Part shown: positions 1 through 8,163 of the stretch, one piece after another | Position numbering within the stretch: the stretch's first letter is position 1 | How the letters are laid out: every line of letters begins with the position of its first letter | NCBI RefSeq assembly: GCF_947488025.1 | Contig: NZ_CANKYS010000015.1 | Location: 1-64,000, forward strand | Reading direction: 5' to 3' | Length of the DNA: 64,000 bases | Source: an uncultured Nocardioides sp. | Lineage (GTDB): Bacteria; Actinomycetota; Actinomycetes; Propionibacteriales; Nocardioidaceae | Notes under the pieces: generated by a model | Database searches by the model: none | What the model saw: only the letters and a program-made list of their open reading frames with translations | What the model was told of the DNA's origin: nothing | Program-made: the position numbers and the translations under genes

Positions 1-118
1 TCTGCCGCGTTGAGGGCGGCTACGCTCGCCCGGATCTGCCGCGTTGAGGGCGGCTACGCTCGCCCGGATCTGCCGCGTTGAGGGCGGCTACGCTCGCCCG
101 GATCTGCCGCGATGAGCG
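1..118. repeat. 34-bp tandem direct repeat, 3.4 copies visible
   Basis: Three identical 34-bp units lie head to tail at 1-34, 35-68 and 69-102, followed by a partial fourth copy that diverges after about 9 bases. Each unit begins TCTGCCGCGTTGAGGGCGG. The array starts exactly at the window edge, so it probably continues upstream. The unit length is not a multiple of three, which argues against a repeated protein segment. The remaining stretch to 280 holds no gene I can support. Confidence 0.9.
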
Positions 119-280
119 TGCGCGAGGCGAGGAGCACAAGCTTCAGCAGGGCCCGCTGCTCATCGGTCAGGACTTCGGCATGCCCCGCACGGTGACCAGC
201 CGACCCGTCCAGGTATCAGGCACTCCCTTGGACACCCGTGTGGCCCCGCTACCGGGTGGGTGGCGGGGTGTGGGGCGGGG

Positions 281-1723
281 TCATGGTCGGCGGGGACGCG
301 GGATGCCGGGTGGATCGGGCGGGTCGATCGCGGTGGTGCCGTCGCGGTCGCGGCGATAGCGGTATCCGTGCGGGGAGGTCCACTCGTAGATGCCAGGTGC
401 GACCATCTCGTAGCGCCAGCCGGTGAAGGTCTTCAAGCGGTGGTGGGACCGGCACAGCGCCGCGAGGTTGTCGGTCTGGGTGGGCCCGGGCTGCGGTCGT
501 CCCTCTGCCTGGGCGTCGGGGTCGTGGGGAATGACGTGGTCGACGTCGCAGCGTCGGGCCGGCCGGGTGCACCGCGGGAACACGCAGGTCTTGTCTCTCA
601 GGACGACCTGCTCGCGGATCCGGTCGGGGATCTCGTAGGCGTCAGTCTTCAGCTGGGTGTTGAGGTCGATGATCGGCTTGATGGTCACCTTGGTGCGGGA
701 ATCGGCACACCAGGCCTTGACCTGGTCGAGCAGGACGAGGCGTTGACGCTCCTCGAGCCGTCCGGTGGGACCGAACACGGTCTGCTCGCCGACCGTTGAG
801 TCGTCGAAGGGGACGTCGAAATGGGCATCGAAGTGGACGTAGAGGACGACCTCGCGTGCGACGGGCAGGCCGTCCTCGGTCTTCGCGACGGTGCCTGCGC
901 CTGTGGTGTGGAGGTCGAGGGCGGTCTGGGTGCGGGCGAGGTCGCCGAGGGCCTTGGCGCGGCGTACGTTGAGCGACTCGGTGGACCCGAGGGCGGCCTG
1001 GGTGGCGGCGCCTTGGGCCACGGCGCGGTCGAGGTCGATGGCGTCGGCCATGTCGATCTCGGCCTCGAGGTGCATGGTGCCGGCGAAGTGGACCTCTTGG
1101 GTGTCGATGGTGACGTGGCGGGGGTCGACGTGCAGGTAGCCGTCCTCGGGGTCGGCGGCCGGGTCAGGCTCGGCGAGGTCGAAGCGCTTGATCGCCTCCG
1201 CGACGAGCCGGTCCAGCTGCGCGGGGCCGACCTTCCCGGCCACCGCAGCAACCTGGCTGTCGACGAACCCGGCTGCTTCGCGAGTCAACGCGGGTGAGCA
1301 GTGGATGGTCGTCTCCGCGACCGCGCGGGCCTTCCACGCCGGGACCCGGCCGGCGTGGACCAGGGCCCACAACCGCGGCAGCCGGTGCCGCAGCTCCAGG
1401 GACTGGCCGATGAGCTTCTTCGCCGCGACCGTCGAGACACCCAGCACGCCGCCGAGCTCCGCGACACAGAACTCCGCCACCAGCGGGCACCCCTCACCGG
1501 CGATGGGCTCCTCGTGCTCACACCCGGCAGACGGCACCGAGAACGTGGCCGCCTCGTGGATCGACTCCGGCGGGTGCAGGTCCGCCCACTGCGCAGCAAG
1601 CAGCATCTGGTCCGCGGCTGCCTGGTTCTCCGCGGTACGGCGCTCACGGATCACGCGCAGCAGGTCGGAGGCGGTGAGGTCGTCCACCTCACCTGCCACC
1701 CGGTCTGCCAGCGTTTCGCTCAT
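281..1723 (-). CDS. DUF222 and HNH endonuclease domain protein (13E12 repeat family type)
   Basis: About 480 residues. The N-terminal two thirds looks like the helical DUF222 region common in actinobacterial 13E12/REP-family proteins. The C-terminal region (about residues 385-460) carries an HNH nuclease core: a CxxxC-type pair in VFPRCTRPARRCDVDH, the DVDHVIPH catalytic segment, then N...LCRSHHRLK. I chose the ATG at 1723 (MSETLADRVAGEV) because the upstream in-frame extension is low-quality sequence that overlaps the repeats at 1806-1931. These proteins usually occur in many copies per genome and are associated with repeats. The biological role is unknown; nuclease activity is inferred from the motif only. 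No operon partner. Confidence 0.85.
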   Translation of the reverse strand: MSETLADRVAGEVDDLTASDLLRVIRERRTAENQAAADQMLLAAQWADLHPPESIHEAATFSVPSAGCEHEEPIAGEGCPLVAEFCVAELGGVLGVSTVAAKKLIGQSLELRHRLPRLWALVHAGRVPAWKARAVAETTIHCSPALTREAAGFVDSQVAAVAGKVGPAQLDRLVAEAIKRFDLAEPDPAADPEDGYLHVDPRHVTIDTQEVHFAGTMHLEAEIDMADAIDLDRAVAQGAATQAALGSTESLNVRRAKALGDLARTQTALDLHTTGAGTVAKTEDGLPVAREVVLYVHFDAHFDVPFDDSTVGEQTVFGPTGRLEERQRLVLLDQVKAWCADSRTKVTIKPIIDLNTQLKTDAYEIPDRIREQVVLRDKTCVFPRCTRPARRCDVDHVIPHDPDAQAEGRPQPGPTQTDNLAALCRSHHRLKTFTGWRYEMVAPGIYEWTSPHGYRYRRDRDGTTAIDPPDPPGIPRPRRP

Positions 1724-1805
1724 GTGTTCGATTGTAGATGAGGGGTCCGACACTGGCACCCGGCGCGAACCGGGCCCGTGGACGCGCAGCCGGCACGCCG
1801 TTCCT

Positions 1806-1931
1806 GGTCTCGTGACGGGACTTCGTCCCTCCTCGACCAACGGAGCGGGCGGGTTTCGTGACGCGACTTCGTCGCTGCTCGACCGGCAGAACCCAGTCTC
1901 GCGACGGCCCTCCGTCTCTACTCGACCAACG
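1806..1931. repeat. Three short imperfect dyad repeats (REP-like)
   Basis: The 315-bp gap between the HNH gene and the next gene holds three related 33-38-bp copies at 1806-1842, 1852-1884 and 1894-1931. The consensus is roughly GGTYTCGTGACGCGACTTCG, ending in CTCGACC. Each copy contains a small internal dyad such as GCGACTTCGTCGC. This looks like a dispersed actinobacterial REP-type element rather than coding DNA; it lies just upstream of a DUF222/HNH gene, a family often found beside repeats. Confidence 0.7.
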
Positions 1932-2038
1932 AGCCGGGCCACACATCACCAGCCCTTGGGAGGTCCCGCCCGAGGCACGGTCGCTCCTAACGTCCGGGTG
2001 GGTGCAGCCGCGCCCGGCGCCGCGAACCGAGGGGACCC

Positions 2039-3115
2039 ATGACGAAGGACCACCTGAGCGACCCACGGGCGGCCGAGGTGCGGCCCGTCGAGGTGGGACG
2101 GACCTCCAGCGACCAGCGGCGCGGGCTCCTCGAGCTGGGCCAGCACGCGCACGCGGCAGCCGGCGACGTACGAGCTGCGCTCGCCCTCGCCCGTGACCAC
2201 GGTGCGCGGCTCCCCCGGCCCGGCGACGGCGGCACGGCGCTGCTGTGGTCCGCCCTGGCCACCGTTGCCGCGGTCGACCTGACCGTGGCGCGGGTGCTGG
2301 AGCCGCACCTGGACGCCCACGCCATCCTCGCCCAGGCCGAGGAACAAGCCGGAGTGCAGCCCGGTGACGGGACGTGGGGCGTGTTCGCCGCCGAAGGACC
2401 GGGCGAGCCGTTGCGGGCGACGCCGCGCGGCGAGTCGTACGTCCTCGACGGGCGCAAGCACTGGTGCTCGCTGGGCGGCGTCCTCGACCACGCCCTCATC
2501 AGCGCCCGGGTGGGTGACGAACGGCAGCTCTTCGCCGTCGACCTCGACCACCCCGGCGTCACGCCCGTGGCCGGGACCTGGGTAGCGCGCGGGCTCACGG
2601 CGGTCGACTCCGGTCCGCTCGACCTCGTCGCCGTCGACGCCCGTCCGGTCGGAGCACCGGGCTGGTACCTCGACCGGCCCGGCTTCGCCTGGGGCGCGAT
2701 CGGCGTGGCCGCCGTGTGGTTCGGCGGCGCGGTGGGTGTCGCGCGCCGGATGGCGCGGGTGCCCGGTTCGCGTGAGCCCGACCAGGTCGCGCTGATGCAC
2801 CTCGGCGCCGTCGACGCCCGGTTGCACGGCGCCCGGGCCGCGCTCGAGCAGGCAGCCGGCGCCCTCGATGCCGGCGACCTGACCGGACCGGACGGCTGGC
2901 GGGCCGCCCTGCGGGTGCGCGAGGTCGTCGCCACCGCCTGCGAGGACGTCCTGCGGCGGGCCGCGCACGGGCTGGGCCCCGGCCCCCTGGCCACCGAGGA
3001 GACGCACGCACGCCGGGTCGCCGACCTCGAGCTCTACCTGCGCCAGTGGCACGCCGAGCGCGACCAGGCCTCCCTCGGCCGGCTGCTCCTGGACGACCCG
3101 GCGTCGAGCTGGTGA
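2039..3115 (+). CDS. Acyl-CoA dehydrogenase family protein
   Basis: 358 residues with acyl-CoA dehydrogenase-like architecture: helical N-terminus, a middle beta domain (about residues 110-200; GTWGVFAAEGPG, LDGRKHWCSLGG), and a C-terminal helical domain. It is somewhat shorter than typical 380-400-residue family members, and I cannot point to a canonical catalytic glutamate, so the true substrate and even dehydrogenase activity are uncertain. Its stop codon overlaps the GTG of the next gene (GTGA), so the two are translationally coupled. The partners are a PIG-L/methyltransferase fusion and a glycosyltransferase, which suggests a role in a small tailoring pathway rather than in fatty acid beta-oxidation. 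Confidence 0.8.
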   Translation: MTKDHLSDPRAAEVRPVEVGRTSSDQRRGLLELGQHAHAAAGDVRAALALARDHGARLPRPGDGGTALLWSALATVAAVDLTVARVLEPHLDAHAILAQAEEQAGVQPGDGTWGVFAAEGPGEPLRATPRGESYVLDGRKHWCSLGGVLDHALISARVGDERQLFAVDLDHPGVTPVAGTWVARGLTAVDSGPLDLVAVDARPVGAPGWYLDRPGFAWGAIGVAAVWFGGAVGVARRMARVPGSREPDQVALMHLGAVDARLHGARAALEQAAGALDAGDLTGPDGWRAALRVREVVATACEDVLRRAAHGLGPGPLATEETHARRVADLELYLRQWHAERDQASLGRLLLDDPASSW

Positions 3116-4437
3116 CGACCCCCGACTTCCGGCACGACCGCGCGGGTACGCCGGCCACTGAGTGGTCGTCGACGCTGGCCGGCCTGCCGACCGTCGAGCT
3201 GCCTGCATCCCGCAGCCGGCTCGTCGTCGTGGGGGCGCACCCCGACGACGAGACCCTGGGCGCGGGCGGCCTCCTCCACACCGCAGCCCGGTCGGGACGA
3301 CAGGTCGAGGTCGTGACGGCGACGGCGGGCGAGGGCTCGCACCCGCACTCGCCCACCCACTCCCCCGCCCGGCTCGCGGAGGTGCGCCGGGCCGAGCTGC
3401 GGCAGGCGACCTCGCTCCTCGCCCTGGACGCACGCGTCCGGTGCCTCGACCTGCCGGACGGCTCCGTGGCCGAGCACGAGGAGGAGCTGGTCGCGGCGTT
3501 CGTCGAGACGATCGGCACTGCAGGCCGCGACGTCCTGCTCTGCGCGCCGTGGCGGCACGACGGCCACCCCGACCACGAAGCCGTCGGGCGGGCAGCCGCG
3601 GTCGCCGCACATCGCACCGACGCGCTGCTCTGGGAGTACCCCGTCTGGCTGTGGCACTGGGGTCGCCCGGGCGACCTCCCCGAGGACCACGCAGCGCGCC
3701 TGGGCCTGGGCGCGGACGCCGTGGCGGCCAAGCGTGCCGCCGTCGGCGCGCACGCGAGCCAGGTCCGGCCCCTCTCGGCCGCGCCCGGTGACGAGGTGCT
3801 CCTCGGTCCCGACCTGCTCGCGCACTTCGACCGCGACCACGAGGTCGTCCTGGCCGGCGGACCCGAGGCCGACGACGAGTCCCTCGACCGGGTCCACCTG
3901 GAGCGGCCCGACCCCTGGGACGTGGACTCCTTCTACGAACGCCGCAAGCGCGCCGTCACGCTGGCCAGCCTCCCGCGCGAGCACTACCCGGCCGCGCTCG
4001 AGGTGGGCTGCTCGGTCGGGGCACTCGCCGTCGACCTCGCGACCCGCTGCGACCGCCTGCTCGCGATCGACAGCAGCCCCGCGGCCCTCGACCTCGCCCG
4101 ACGGCGTACGACGGACACCGCAGGCCTCGAGCTCCGGCTCGCCTGCGTGCCGGGCGAGTGGCCGCACGACCGCTACGACCTCGTGTCGGTGTCCGAGGTC
4201 GGCTACTTCCTCAGCCCGGCGCGCCTCGCCGAGCTCGTCCGGCTCTGCCTCGACTCCCTGGCCGACGACGGGCACCTGCTCCTGTGCCACTGGCGCCACC
4301 AGCCGGTCGGGTGGCCGCTGGCGGGTCCGGCGGTCCACGACGTCTTCGTCGACGCCTTCCTCGCCGCCGGGGGCCACGTCCTGGTCGACCACCAGGAGCC
4401 GGACTTCCTGCTCCACGTGCTGGGACGGTCGTCGTGA
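3112..4437 (+). CDS. PIG-L family deacetylase fused to a SAM-dependent methyltransferase
   Basis: About 441 residues from the GTG at 3112, which overlaps the previous stop by 4 nt. The N-terminal half (about residues 30-235) is a PIG-L/LmbE zinc deacetylase: the metal-binding AHPDDE motif sits near residue 42, and HPDHEAVG follows near residue 155. The C-terminal half (about residues 265-440) is a class I methyltransferase of NodS-like type, with the glycine-rich LEVGCSVGALAVDLA SAM loop and the acidic LLAIDSS strand. PIG-L enzymes remove N-acetyl groups from amino-sugar conjugates; the methyltransferase target is unknown. The fusion and coupling suggest deacetylation followed by methylation of one glycosylated intermediate (inference). 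Confidence 0.87.
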   Translation: MTTPDFRHDRAGTPATEWSSTLAGLPTVELPASRSRLVVVGAHPDDETLGAGGLLHTAARSGRQVEVVTATAGEGSHPHSPTHSPARLAEVRRAELRQATSLLALDARVRCLDLPDGSVAEHEEELVAAFVETIGTAGRDVLLCAPWRHDGHPDHEAVGRAAAVAAHRTDALLWEYPVWLWHWGRPGDLPEDHAARLGLGADAVAAKRAAVGAHASQVRPLSAAPGDEVLLGPDLLAHFDRDHEVVLAGGPEADDESLDRVHLERPDPWDVDSFYERRKRAVTLASLPREHYPAALEVGCSVGALAVDLATRCDRLLAIDSSPAALDLARRRTTDTAGLELRLACVPGEWPHDRYDLVSVSEVGYFLSPARLAELVRLCLDSLADDGHLLLCHWRHQPVGWPLAGPAVHDVFVDAFLAAGGHVLVDHQEPDFLLHVLGRSS

Positions 4438-5132
4438 CGCGCCCCGACGCCGTGGCCGTCGTCGTGCCCGCCCGGGACGAGGAGGACCTCCTGCCCGGGT
4501 GCCTCGACGCGGTCGCGGCCGCCGTCGACGCCCTGCGGGCCACCCACCCCCTCGTCCGCACGCAGGTCCTGGTGGTGCTCGACGCCTGTCGCGACGGCTC
4601 GGCGCAGGTCGTGCACGACCGTGACGACGTCGTCGCGCTGACCACCCTCGCCGGGTGCGTGGGCGTGGCCCGGTCCGAGGGCGTCGAGGCCGCCGCGGCG
4701 TGGGCGGCGGACGTCGGCGCCCGGTCGCTGTGGGTGGCGAGCACCGACGCCGACAGCGTCGTACCGGCACACTGGCTCACCGCGCACCTGGACTGGGCGG
4801 CCGACGGTCTGGGCCTCGTGGTCGGCACCGTCGAGCCCCGACCCGGCGACCTGTCCCCGGCCGCCCTGTCGGCCTGGCACCAGCGCCACACGACCGCGGA
4901 CGGCCACGACCACGTGCACGGCGCCAACCTCGGCTTCACCCTGGCCGCCTACCGGTCGGCCGGCGGGTTCCCCCGCCTGCCGACGCACGAGGACGTGGGT
5001 CTCGTGACGGCGATGCGGCAGGCCGGGGTGCCGTCCCTCGCGACCGGCGCCGTCCCCGTGGTGACGTCGGGGCGTCGGGCCGGCCGCGCCCCGGGCGGTT
5101 TCGCGGACTACCTCGACGGCCTCGGGGCCTGA
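4434..5132 (+). CDS. Family 2-like glycosyltransferase
   Basis: About 232 residues from a GTG at 4434 that overlaps the previous stop (GTGA). The N-terminus is a GT-A nucleotide-sugar fold (VAVVVPARDEEDLLPGCLDA), with a DxD-like metal site in STDADSVVPAHWL near residue 103 and a late acceptor-side segment GGFPRLPTHEDVGL. It has no membrane segments and is at the short end for the family. Being last in a coupled three-gene unit with a deacetylase/methyltransferase and an acyl-CoA dehydrogenase homologue, it probably makes the sugar conjugate those enzymes modify. Donor and acceptor cannot be told from sequence. Confidence 0.83.
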   Translation: MTRPDAVAVVVPARDEEDLLPGCLDAVAAAVDALRATHPLVRTQVLVVLDACRDGSAQVVHDRDDVVALTTLAGCVGVARSEGVEAAAAWAADVGARSLWVASTDADSVVPAHWLTAHLDWAADGLGLVVGTVEPRPGDLSPAALSAWHQRHTTADGHDHVHGANLGFTLAAYRSAGGFPRLPTHEDVGLVTAMRQAGVPSLATGAVPVVTSGRRAGRAPGGFADYLDGLGA

Positions 5133-5150
5133 CGCCGGAACGCCGAGCGG

Positions 5151-5474
5151 TCAGCCGACCTTCATCTCCCCGAGCTCGTTCCAACCGTCCTGGTCGACCT
5201 CGGTGCTGACGATGTCGGGGGTGCGGGCGAGGTACTGCGGGAGCTCCGCCTGCGCCGCGCGGAAGTGGTCGGACGAGACGTGGGCCCCGCCGGCCTCGCC
5301 GTCGCGGAACGCCTCGACGAGGACGTACACCTCGGGGTCCTCCAGGCTCCGCGACCACTCGAACCACAGGCAGCCCACCTCCGCGCGGGTGGCCTCGGTG
5401 AAGGCGCGCGAGAGCTGCGGCCAGTCCTCGGCGTGCTCGGGCAGGACGTGGAACTTGGCGGTGATGAAGATCAA
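5151..5474 (-). CDS. Putative quinol monooxygenase (ABM domain)
   Basis: About 107 residues with the antibiotic-biosynthesis-monooxygenase fold: MIFITAKFHVLPEHAEDW at the start, a central CLWFEWSRSLEDPEVYVLVE strand pair, and a helix with SDHFRAAQ. These small dimeric alpha-beta proteins often act cofactor-free on quinols or have no proven activity. I chose the TTG at 5474 because GAGGAGA lies just upstream and homologues of this family begin at the IFITAKF strand. It is convergent with the glycosyltransferase operon, 18 bp from its end. Confidence 0.8.
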   Translation of the reverse strand: MIFITAKFHVLPEHAEDWPQLSRAFTEATRAEVGCLWFEWSRSLEDPEVYVLVEAFRDGEAGGAHVSSDHFRAAQAELPQYLARTPDIVSTEVDQDGWNELGEMKVG

Positions 5475-5551
5475 GACGTCTCCTCGACTCGTGCGGACTC
5501 GGCTCACTGCGCTCGACCCTACGAGCCTCCCCTAGGCTGTCGGCGATCGCC

Positions 5552-6544
5552 ATGACCCCCACCACCCGCGCCCGCCGGCTGCTGCTCGTCGTCGACGCGC
5601 CGTCGCTGCTGCACCGCAACCACCACGCGCGGTCGCACACCGGGCTCCGCGACCGGCAGGGGCGCCCGATCTGGGCGCTGCACGGGATGCTGCGCCAGAT
5701 CCTCGAGTCCATCGACTCCTTCGCCCCCGACGCGATCGTCTTCGGGCTCGACGACCGTACGGGGTCGGTGCGGCGCGACCTCTACCCCGACTACAAGGCC
5801 GGGCGGGCGGAGAAGGACCCCGAGCTCGTCGACCAGCTCGACCGGGCCGGCGCGCTGCTCGAGGCGCTCGGACTGGCGACCCTCACGCCCCCGGGACTGG
5901 AGGCCGACGACGTCAACGCCTCGGGGGCGACGTGGGCCGAGGCCCACGACTGGAACTGCGTGATCATCACCTCCGACCGTGACGCCTTCGCGCACATCAG
6001 CCACCACACGCAGGTGCTCCGGCTCATCGACGGCGGCATCCACGGATCGCCCATGCTCAACCCGGCCCGTCTGTTCAACATGTACGGCGTCCGGCCCGCC
6101 AACTACCTCGCCTTCGCGGCGCTCCGCGGCGACAGCAGCGACAACCTGCCCGGCGTGCAGGGCATCGGCGAGAAGACCGCGGCGATCCTCCTCGACGTCG
6201 CCGGCTCGATGGAGGCCGCGTGGGCCGACATCGACCACGAGGAGGGGCGCAACCTCCTCGCCGCCCTCGACGACTGGTCGGCCGAGACCGGTGGGCGTCG
6301 CGTCGGCGCCACCGTCGTACGACGCCTCGCGGCACCGGGCGCGCGCGAGCGCTACGAGTTCAACGTGCAGATGATGTCCGGGAAGGACGACCTCGACCTC
6401 GGCCTGACCCCCGACGTGCCCGGCTCGCGCGGGCTCCTGCCGCTCGACCTCGACCGCGTCACCCAGGTGGTCGGCTTCCTCGACAACGACTTCACCACCG
6501 ACTTCGCCGTGCGGGTGCTCACCAGCAGGCCGGCGTCAGGCTGA
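5552..6544 (+). CDS. Stand-alone 5'-3' exonuclease (FEN/Pol I N-domain type)
   Basis: 330 residues equivalent to the N-terminal nuclease domain of DNA polymerase I without a polymerase. Metal-binding acidic residues are visible in LLLVVDAPSLLHRN, GLEADDVNAS and ITSDRDAFAHI. The helix-three-turn-helix DNA-binding motif GDSSDNLPGVQGIGEKTAAI is near residue 190. Actinobacteria often carry such a separate exonuclease, with a likely role in removing RNA primers or flaps. Its end overlaps the end of the convergent hspR-like gene by 9 bp. Upstream is a TAGGCT box, but 13 nt from the ATG, so a short leader is likely. Confidence 0.88.
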   Translation: MTPTTRARRLLLVVDAPSLLHRNHHARSHTGLRDRQGRPIWALHGMLRQILESIDSFAPDAIVFGLDDRTGSVRRDLYPDYKAGRAEKDPELVDQLDRAGALLEALGLATLTPPGLEADDVNASGATWAEAHDWNCVIITSDRDAFAHISHHTQVLRLIDGGIHGSPMLNPARLFNMYGVRPANYLAFAALRGDSSDNLPGVQGIGEKTAAILLDVAGSMEAAWADIDHEEGRNLLAALDDWSAETGGRRVGATVVRRLAAPGARERYEFNVQMMSGKDDLDLGLTPDVPGSRGLLPLDLDRVTQVVGFLDNDFTTDFAVRVLTSRPASG

Positions 6545-6823
6545 GGCGCCGTCTCCCTCACCGAGCCGCGCACGCAGCTCGTCGACCTCGGCCTCGAGCT
6601 CGAGGACGCGGGCGATGCCGACCAGGTTGAGCCCGTCGGCCAGCAGGTCACGGATGCGCTCGAGCCGGACGACGTCGTCGTTGCTGTAGAGCCGGGTGCC
6701 GCCTGCGGTCCGGTCGGGCGTCAGGAGCCCGCGACGCTCGTAGACCCGGAGGTTCTGGATCTCCATGGACACCATCGAGGCCGCCACGGAGATCGCGTAG
6801 ACGCCGTCGTCGCTGTCCGTCAC
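6536..6823 (-). CDS. hspR: HspR-like MerR family transcriptional repressor
   Basis: About 95 residues: a MerR winged helix (YAISVAASMVSMEIQNLRVY, then ERRGLLTPDRTAGGTRLYS) followed by a short coiled-coil tail (LELEAEVDELRARLGE) with no effector domain. This size and the RGLLTPDRT..G wing match HspR repressors of heat-shock genes. The GTG start at 6823 is preceded by a good AGGAGGT site. It is divergent from hsp20 with a 142-bp shared intergenic region holding a strong promoter and a dyad, so it probably represses hsp20 and perhaps itself. The symbol is by family resemblance; another small MerR regulator is possible. Confidence 0.78.
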   Translation of the reverse strand: MTDSDDGVYAISVAASMVSMEIQNLRVYERRGLLTPDRTAGGTRLYSNDDVVRLERIRDLLADGLNLVGIARVLELEAEVDELRARLGEGDGASA

Positions 6824-6863
6824 GGGCACCTCCTGGGTCTCACGAAATTCACGCCGGGACGAC

Positions 6864-6916
6864 TTGATCCTGCCTGACTGGATGAGTATAAAAAACCTGT
6901 AACCATCAATACAGGT
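6864..6916 (+). promoter_or_regulatory. hsp20 promoter with dyad operator
   Basis: A near-consensus housekeeping-type promoter reads TTGATC at 6864-6869, a 17-bp spacer, then TATAAA at 6887-6892. Immediately downstream is a perfect dyad, ACCTGTA (6895-6901) and TACAGGT (6910-6916) with an 8-bp centre, placed over the expected start point. The hsp20 ATG at 6966 has an AGGAGGAG site. A repressor bound here would block the promoter, and the adjacent MerR/HspR-like gene is the obvious candidate. A true HAIR box (CTTGAGT-N7-ACTCAAG) is only weakly recognisable at 6863. Confidence 0.7.
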
Positions 6917-6965
6917 CGTGGACCTCACGGTTCGGAGGTCCACCCGGCAGATCCAGGAGGAGACG

Positions 6966-7400
6966 ATGTTGCTTCGAACCACCGACCCGTTCCGTGACCT
7001 CGACCGGATCGCCCAGCAGCTCATGGGCACGACCAACCGTCCCGCGGTCATGCCGATGGACGCGTGGCGCGAGGGCGACCGCTTCGTGATCGAGTTCGAC
7101 CTGCCCGGCGTCAACACCGACAGCATCGACCTCGACGTCGAGCGCAACGTCCTCACCGTGCGCGCCGAGCGGGTGGCCCGCAACGGCGACTGGGAGCCGC
7201 TGGCCTCCGAGCGCCCGCGCGGCGCCTTCAGCCGCCAGCTCGTGCTCGGCGACAACCTCGACCTCGACCGCATCGAGGCGGCGTACGCCGACGGGGTGCT
7301 GCGGCTCGTCGTCCCGGTCGCGGAGAAGGCCAAGCCCCGCAAGATCGAGATCTCGCAGTCGGGTTCGGGCCGCAGCGAGCGCGCCGAGCTGACTGCCTGA
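6966..7400 (+). CDS. Hsp20/alpha-crystallin small heat-shock protein
   Basis: 144 residues from the ATG at 6966, which follows an AGGAGGAG ribosome site; an in-frame ATG at 6918 would lie inside the promoter/dyad region and is rejected. The alpha-crystallin domain spans about residues 35-130 (DRFVIEFDLPGVNTDSIDLD, then ERNVLTVRAER, then DGVLRLVVPVAEKAKPRKIE). The protein is an ATP-independent holdase that forms oligomers in the cytoplasm and keeps unfolding proteins soluble. Divergent from the MerR/HspR-like gene, which probably controls it. Confidence 0.92.
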   Translation: MLLRTTDPFRDLDRIAQQLMGTTNRPAVMPMDAWREGDRFVIEFDLPGVNTDSIDLDVERNVLTVRAERVARNGDWEPLASERPRGAFSRQLVLGDNLDLDRIEAAYADGVLRLVVPVAEKAKPRKIEISQSGSGRSERAELTA

Positions 7401-7488
7401 TGCCCGTCTGATCCCAACCTGGTCCCCGCCCGGTCGGCGCCGGCCGCAGCCCTTGCGCAGTGTGCCGCGGCCGCGCCGACCTGCGGGG

Positions 7489-8151
7489 TCAGTTGCTGCC
7501 CGACACCACGATCGGGACGATCACCGCGGTCATCATGGCCGTGTTCATCGCGGCGACCGCCTTCGCCACCGCGTCGCCGGTCTCGGCGTCCGCCGAGACC
7601 TCCTCGATGCGCTGCTTCAGCTCCTTCTTGCCGAGGGTGCCCTTCTCCTCCTCGAGCACCTTCGGTGCGATCTCGAGTCCCTGGAGGATGGCGAGCAGGC
7701 TGCAGTCTGCCGACGTCGGCGTACCGCCGAGCAGGACCGTCCGCAGCCGCTCGCGGACGCGTCGCTCCGGCTCGGGGTCGACGACGGGGTAGCGCTCGGG
7801 CACCAGGCCCAGAGCACGCTTCTCCTCGACCCGGATGACGCCGGCCGCGGCGAGCGCCTCGGCGACCTCCTTCTCGCGACTGACCTTGCCGTCGGTCACC
7901 AGCGACGAGAGCTTCTTGCCATCGCGCTGCTCGAGCCGCGCCATCGCAGCGTCGAGGGCCGGGTGTCCGACCGGACCCGGCACGAGCACGGTCATGCGGG
8001 GGTCCTTGTCGTCGCTGAGGGTGATGCGTTCGGCGACGACGAGGTCGGTGATGACCGCGGCGGCGAGGCCGTAGCCCCGCTGGGCCATCGCGCTCTCGGG
8101 CTTGCCGTCGTCGCGGCGGAGCAGCAGGAACAGCTCTTCGGAGATCAGCAT
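7489..8151 (-). CDS. GPP34 (GOLPH3/Vps74-like) family phosphoprotein
   Basis: 220 residues that match the GPP34 fold: MLISEELFLLLRRDDGKP at the N-terminus, a repeated helical hairpin core (LAAAVITDLVVAERITL), and a hydrophobic C-terminal helix (MNTAMMTAVIVPIVVSGSN). In eukaryotes this fold binds PI4P at the Golgi; in actinobacteria it is widespread with unknown function, perhaps membrane-lipid or cell-envelope binding. The ATG at 8151 sits 6 nt after a TAGCCT box, so the transcript is probably leaderless. The downstream-facing neighbour on the same strand, 5 bp upstream of the ATG, is a YczE-type membrane protein. Confidence 0.85.
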   Translation of the reverse strand: MLISEELFLLLRRDDGKPESAMAQRGYGLAAAVITDLVVAERITLSDDKDPRMTVLVPGPVGHPALDAAMARLEQRDGKKLSSLVTDGKVSREKEVAEALAAAGVIRVEEKRALGLVPERYPVVDPEPERRVRERLRTVLLGGTPTSADCSLLAILQGLEIAPKVLEEEKGTLGKKELKQRIEEVSADAETGDAVAKAVAAMNTAMMTAVIVPIVVSGSN

Positions 8152-8163
8152 CCCCTCAGGCTA
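8152..8163 (-). promoter_or_regulatory. Leaderless-type -10 box for the GPP34 gene
   Basis: On the minus strand TAGCCT (8158-8163) is followed by 6 nt and then the ATG. No Shine-Dalgarno site is present. It overlaps the end of the upstream membrane-protein gene. Confidence 0.5.

Noticed and set aside
90..220. Minus-strand stretch reading like protein (AEVLTDEQRALLKLVLLASR).
   Set aside because: It looks plausible but has no start in the window, runs into the 34-bp repeats, and needs a frame change to join the upstream codons. Possibly the tail of a degraded gene; not supportable.
6863..6886. HAIR operator for HspR.
   Set aside because: Only one half-site (CTTGA) matches; the second does not. 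The downstream perfect dyad is the better operator.
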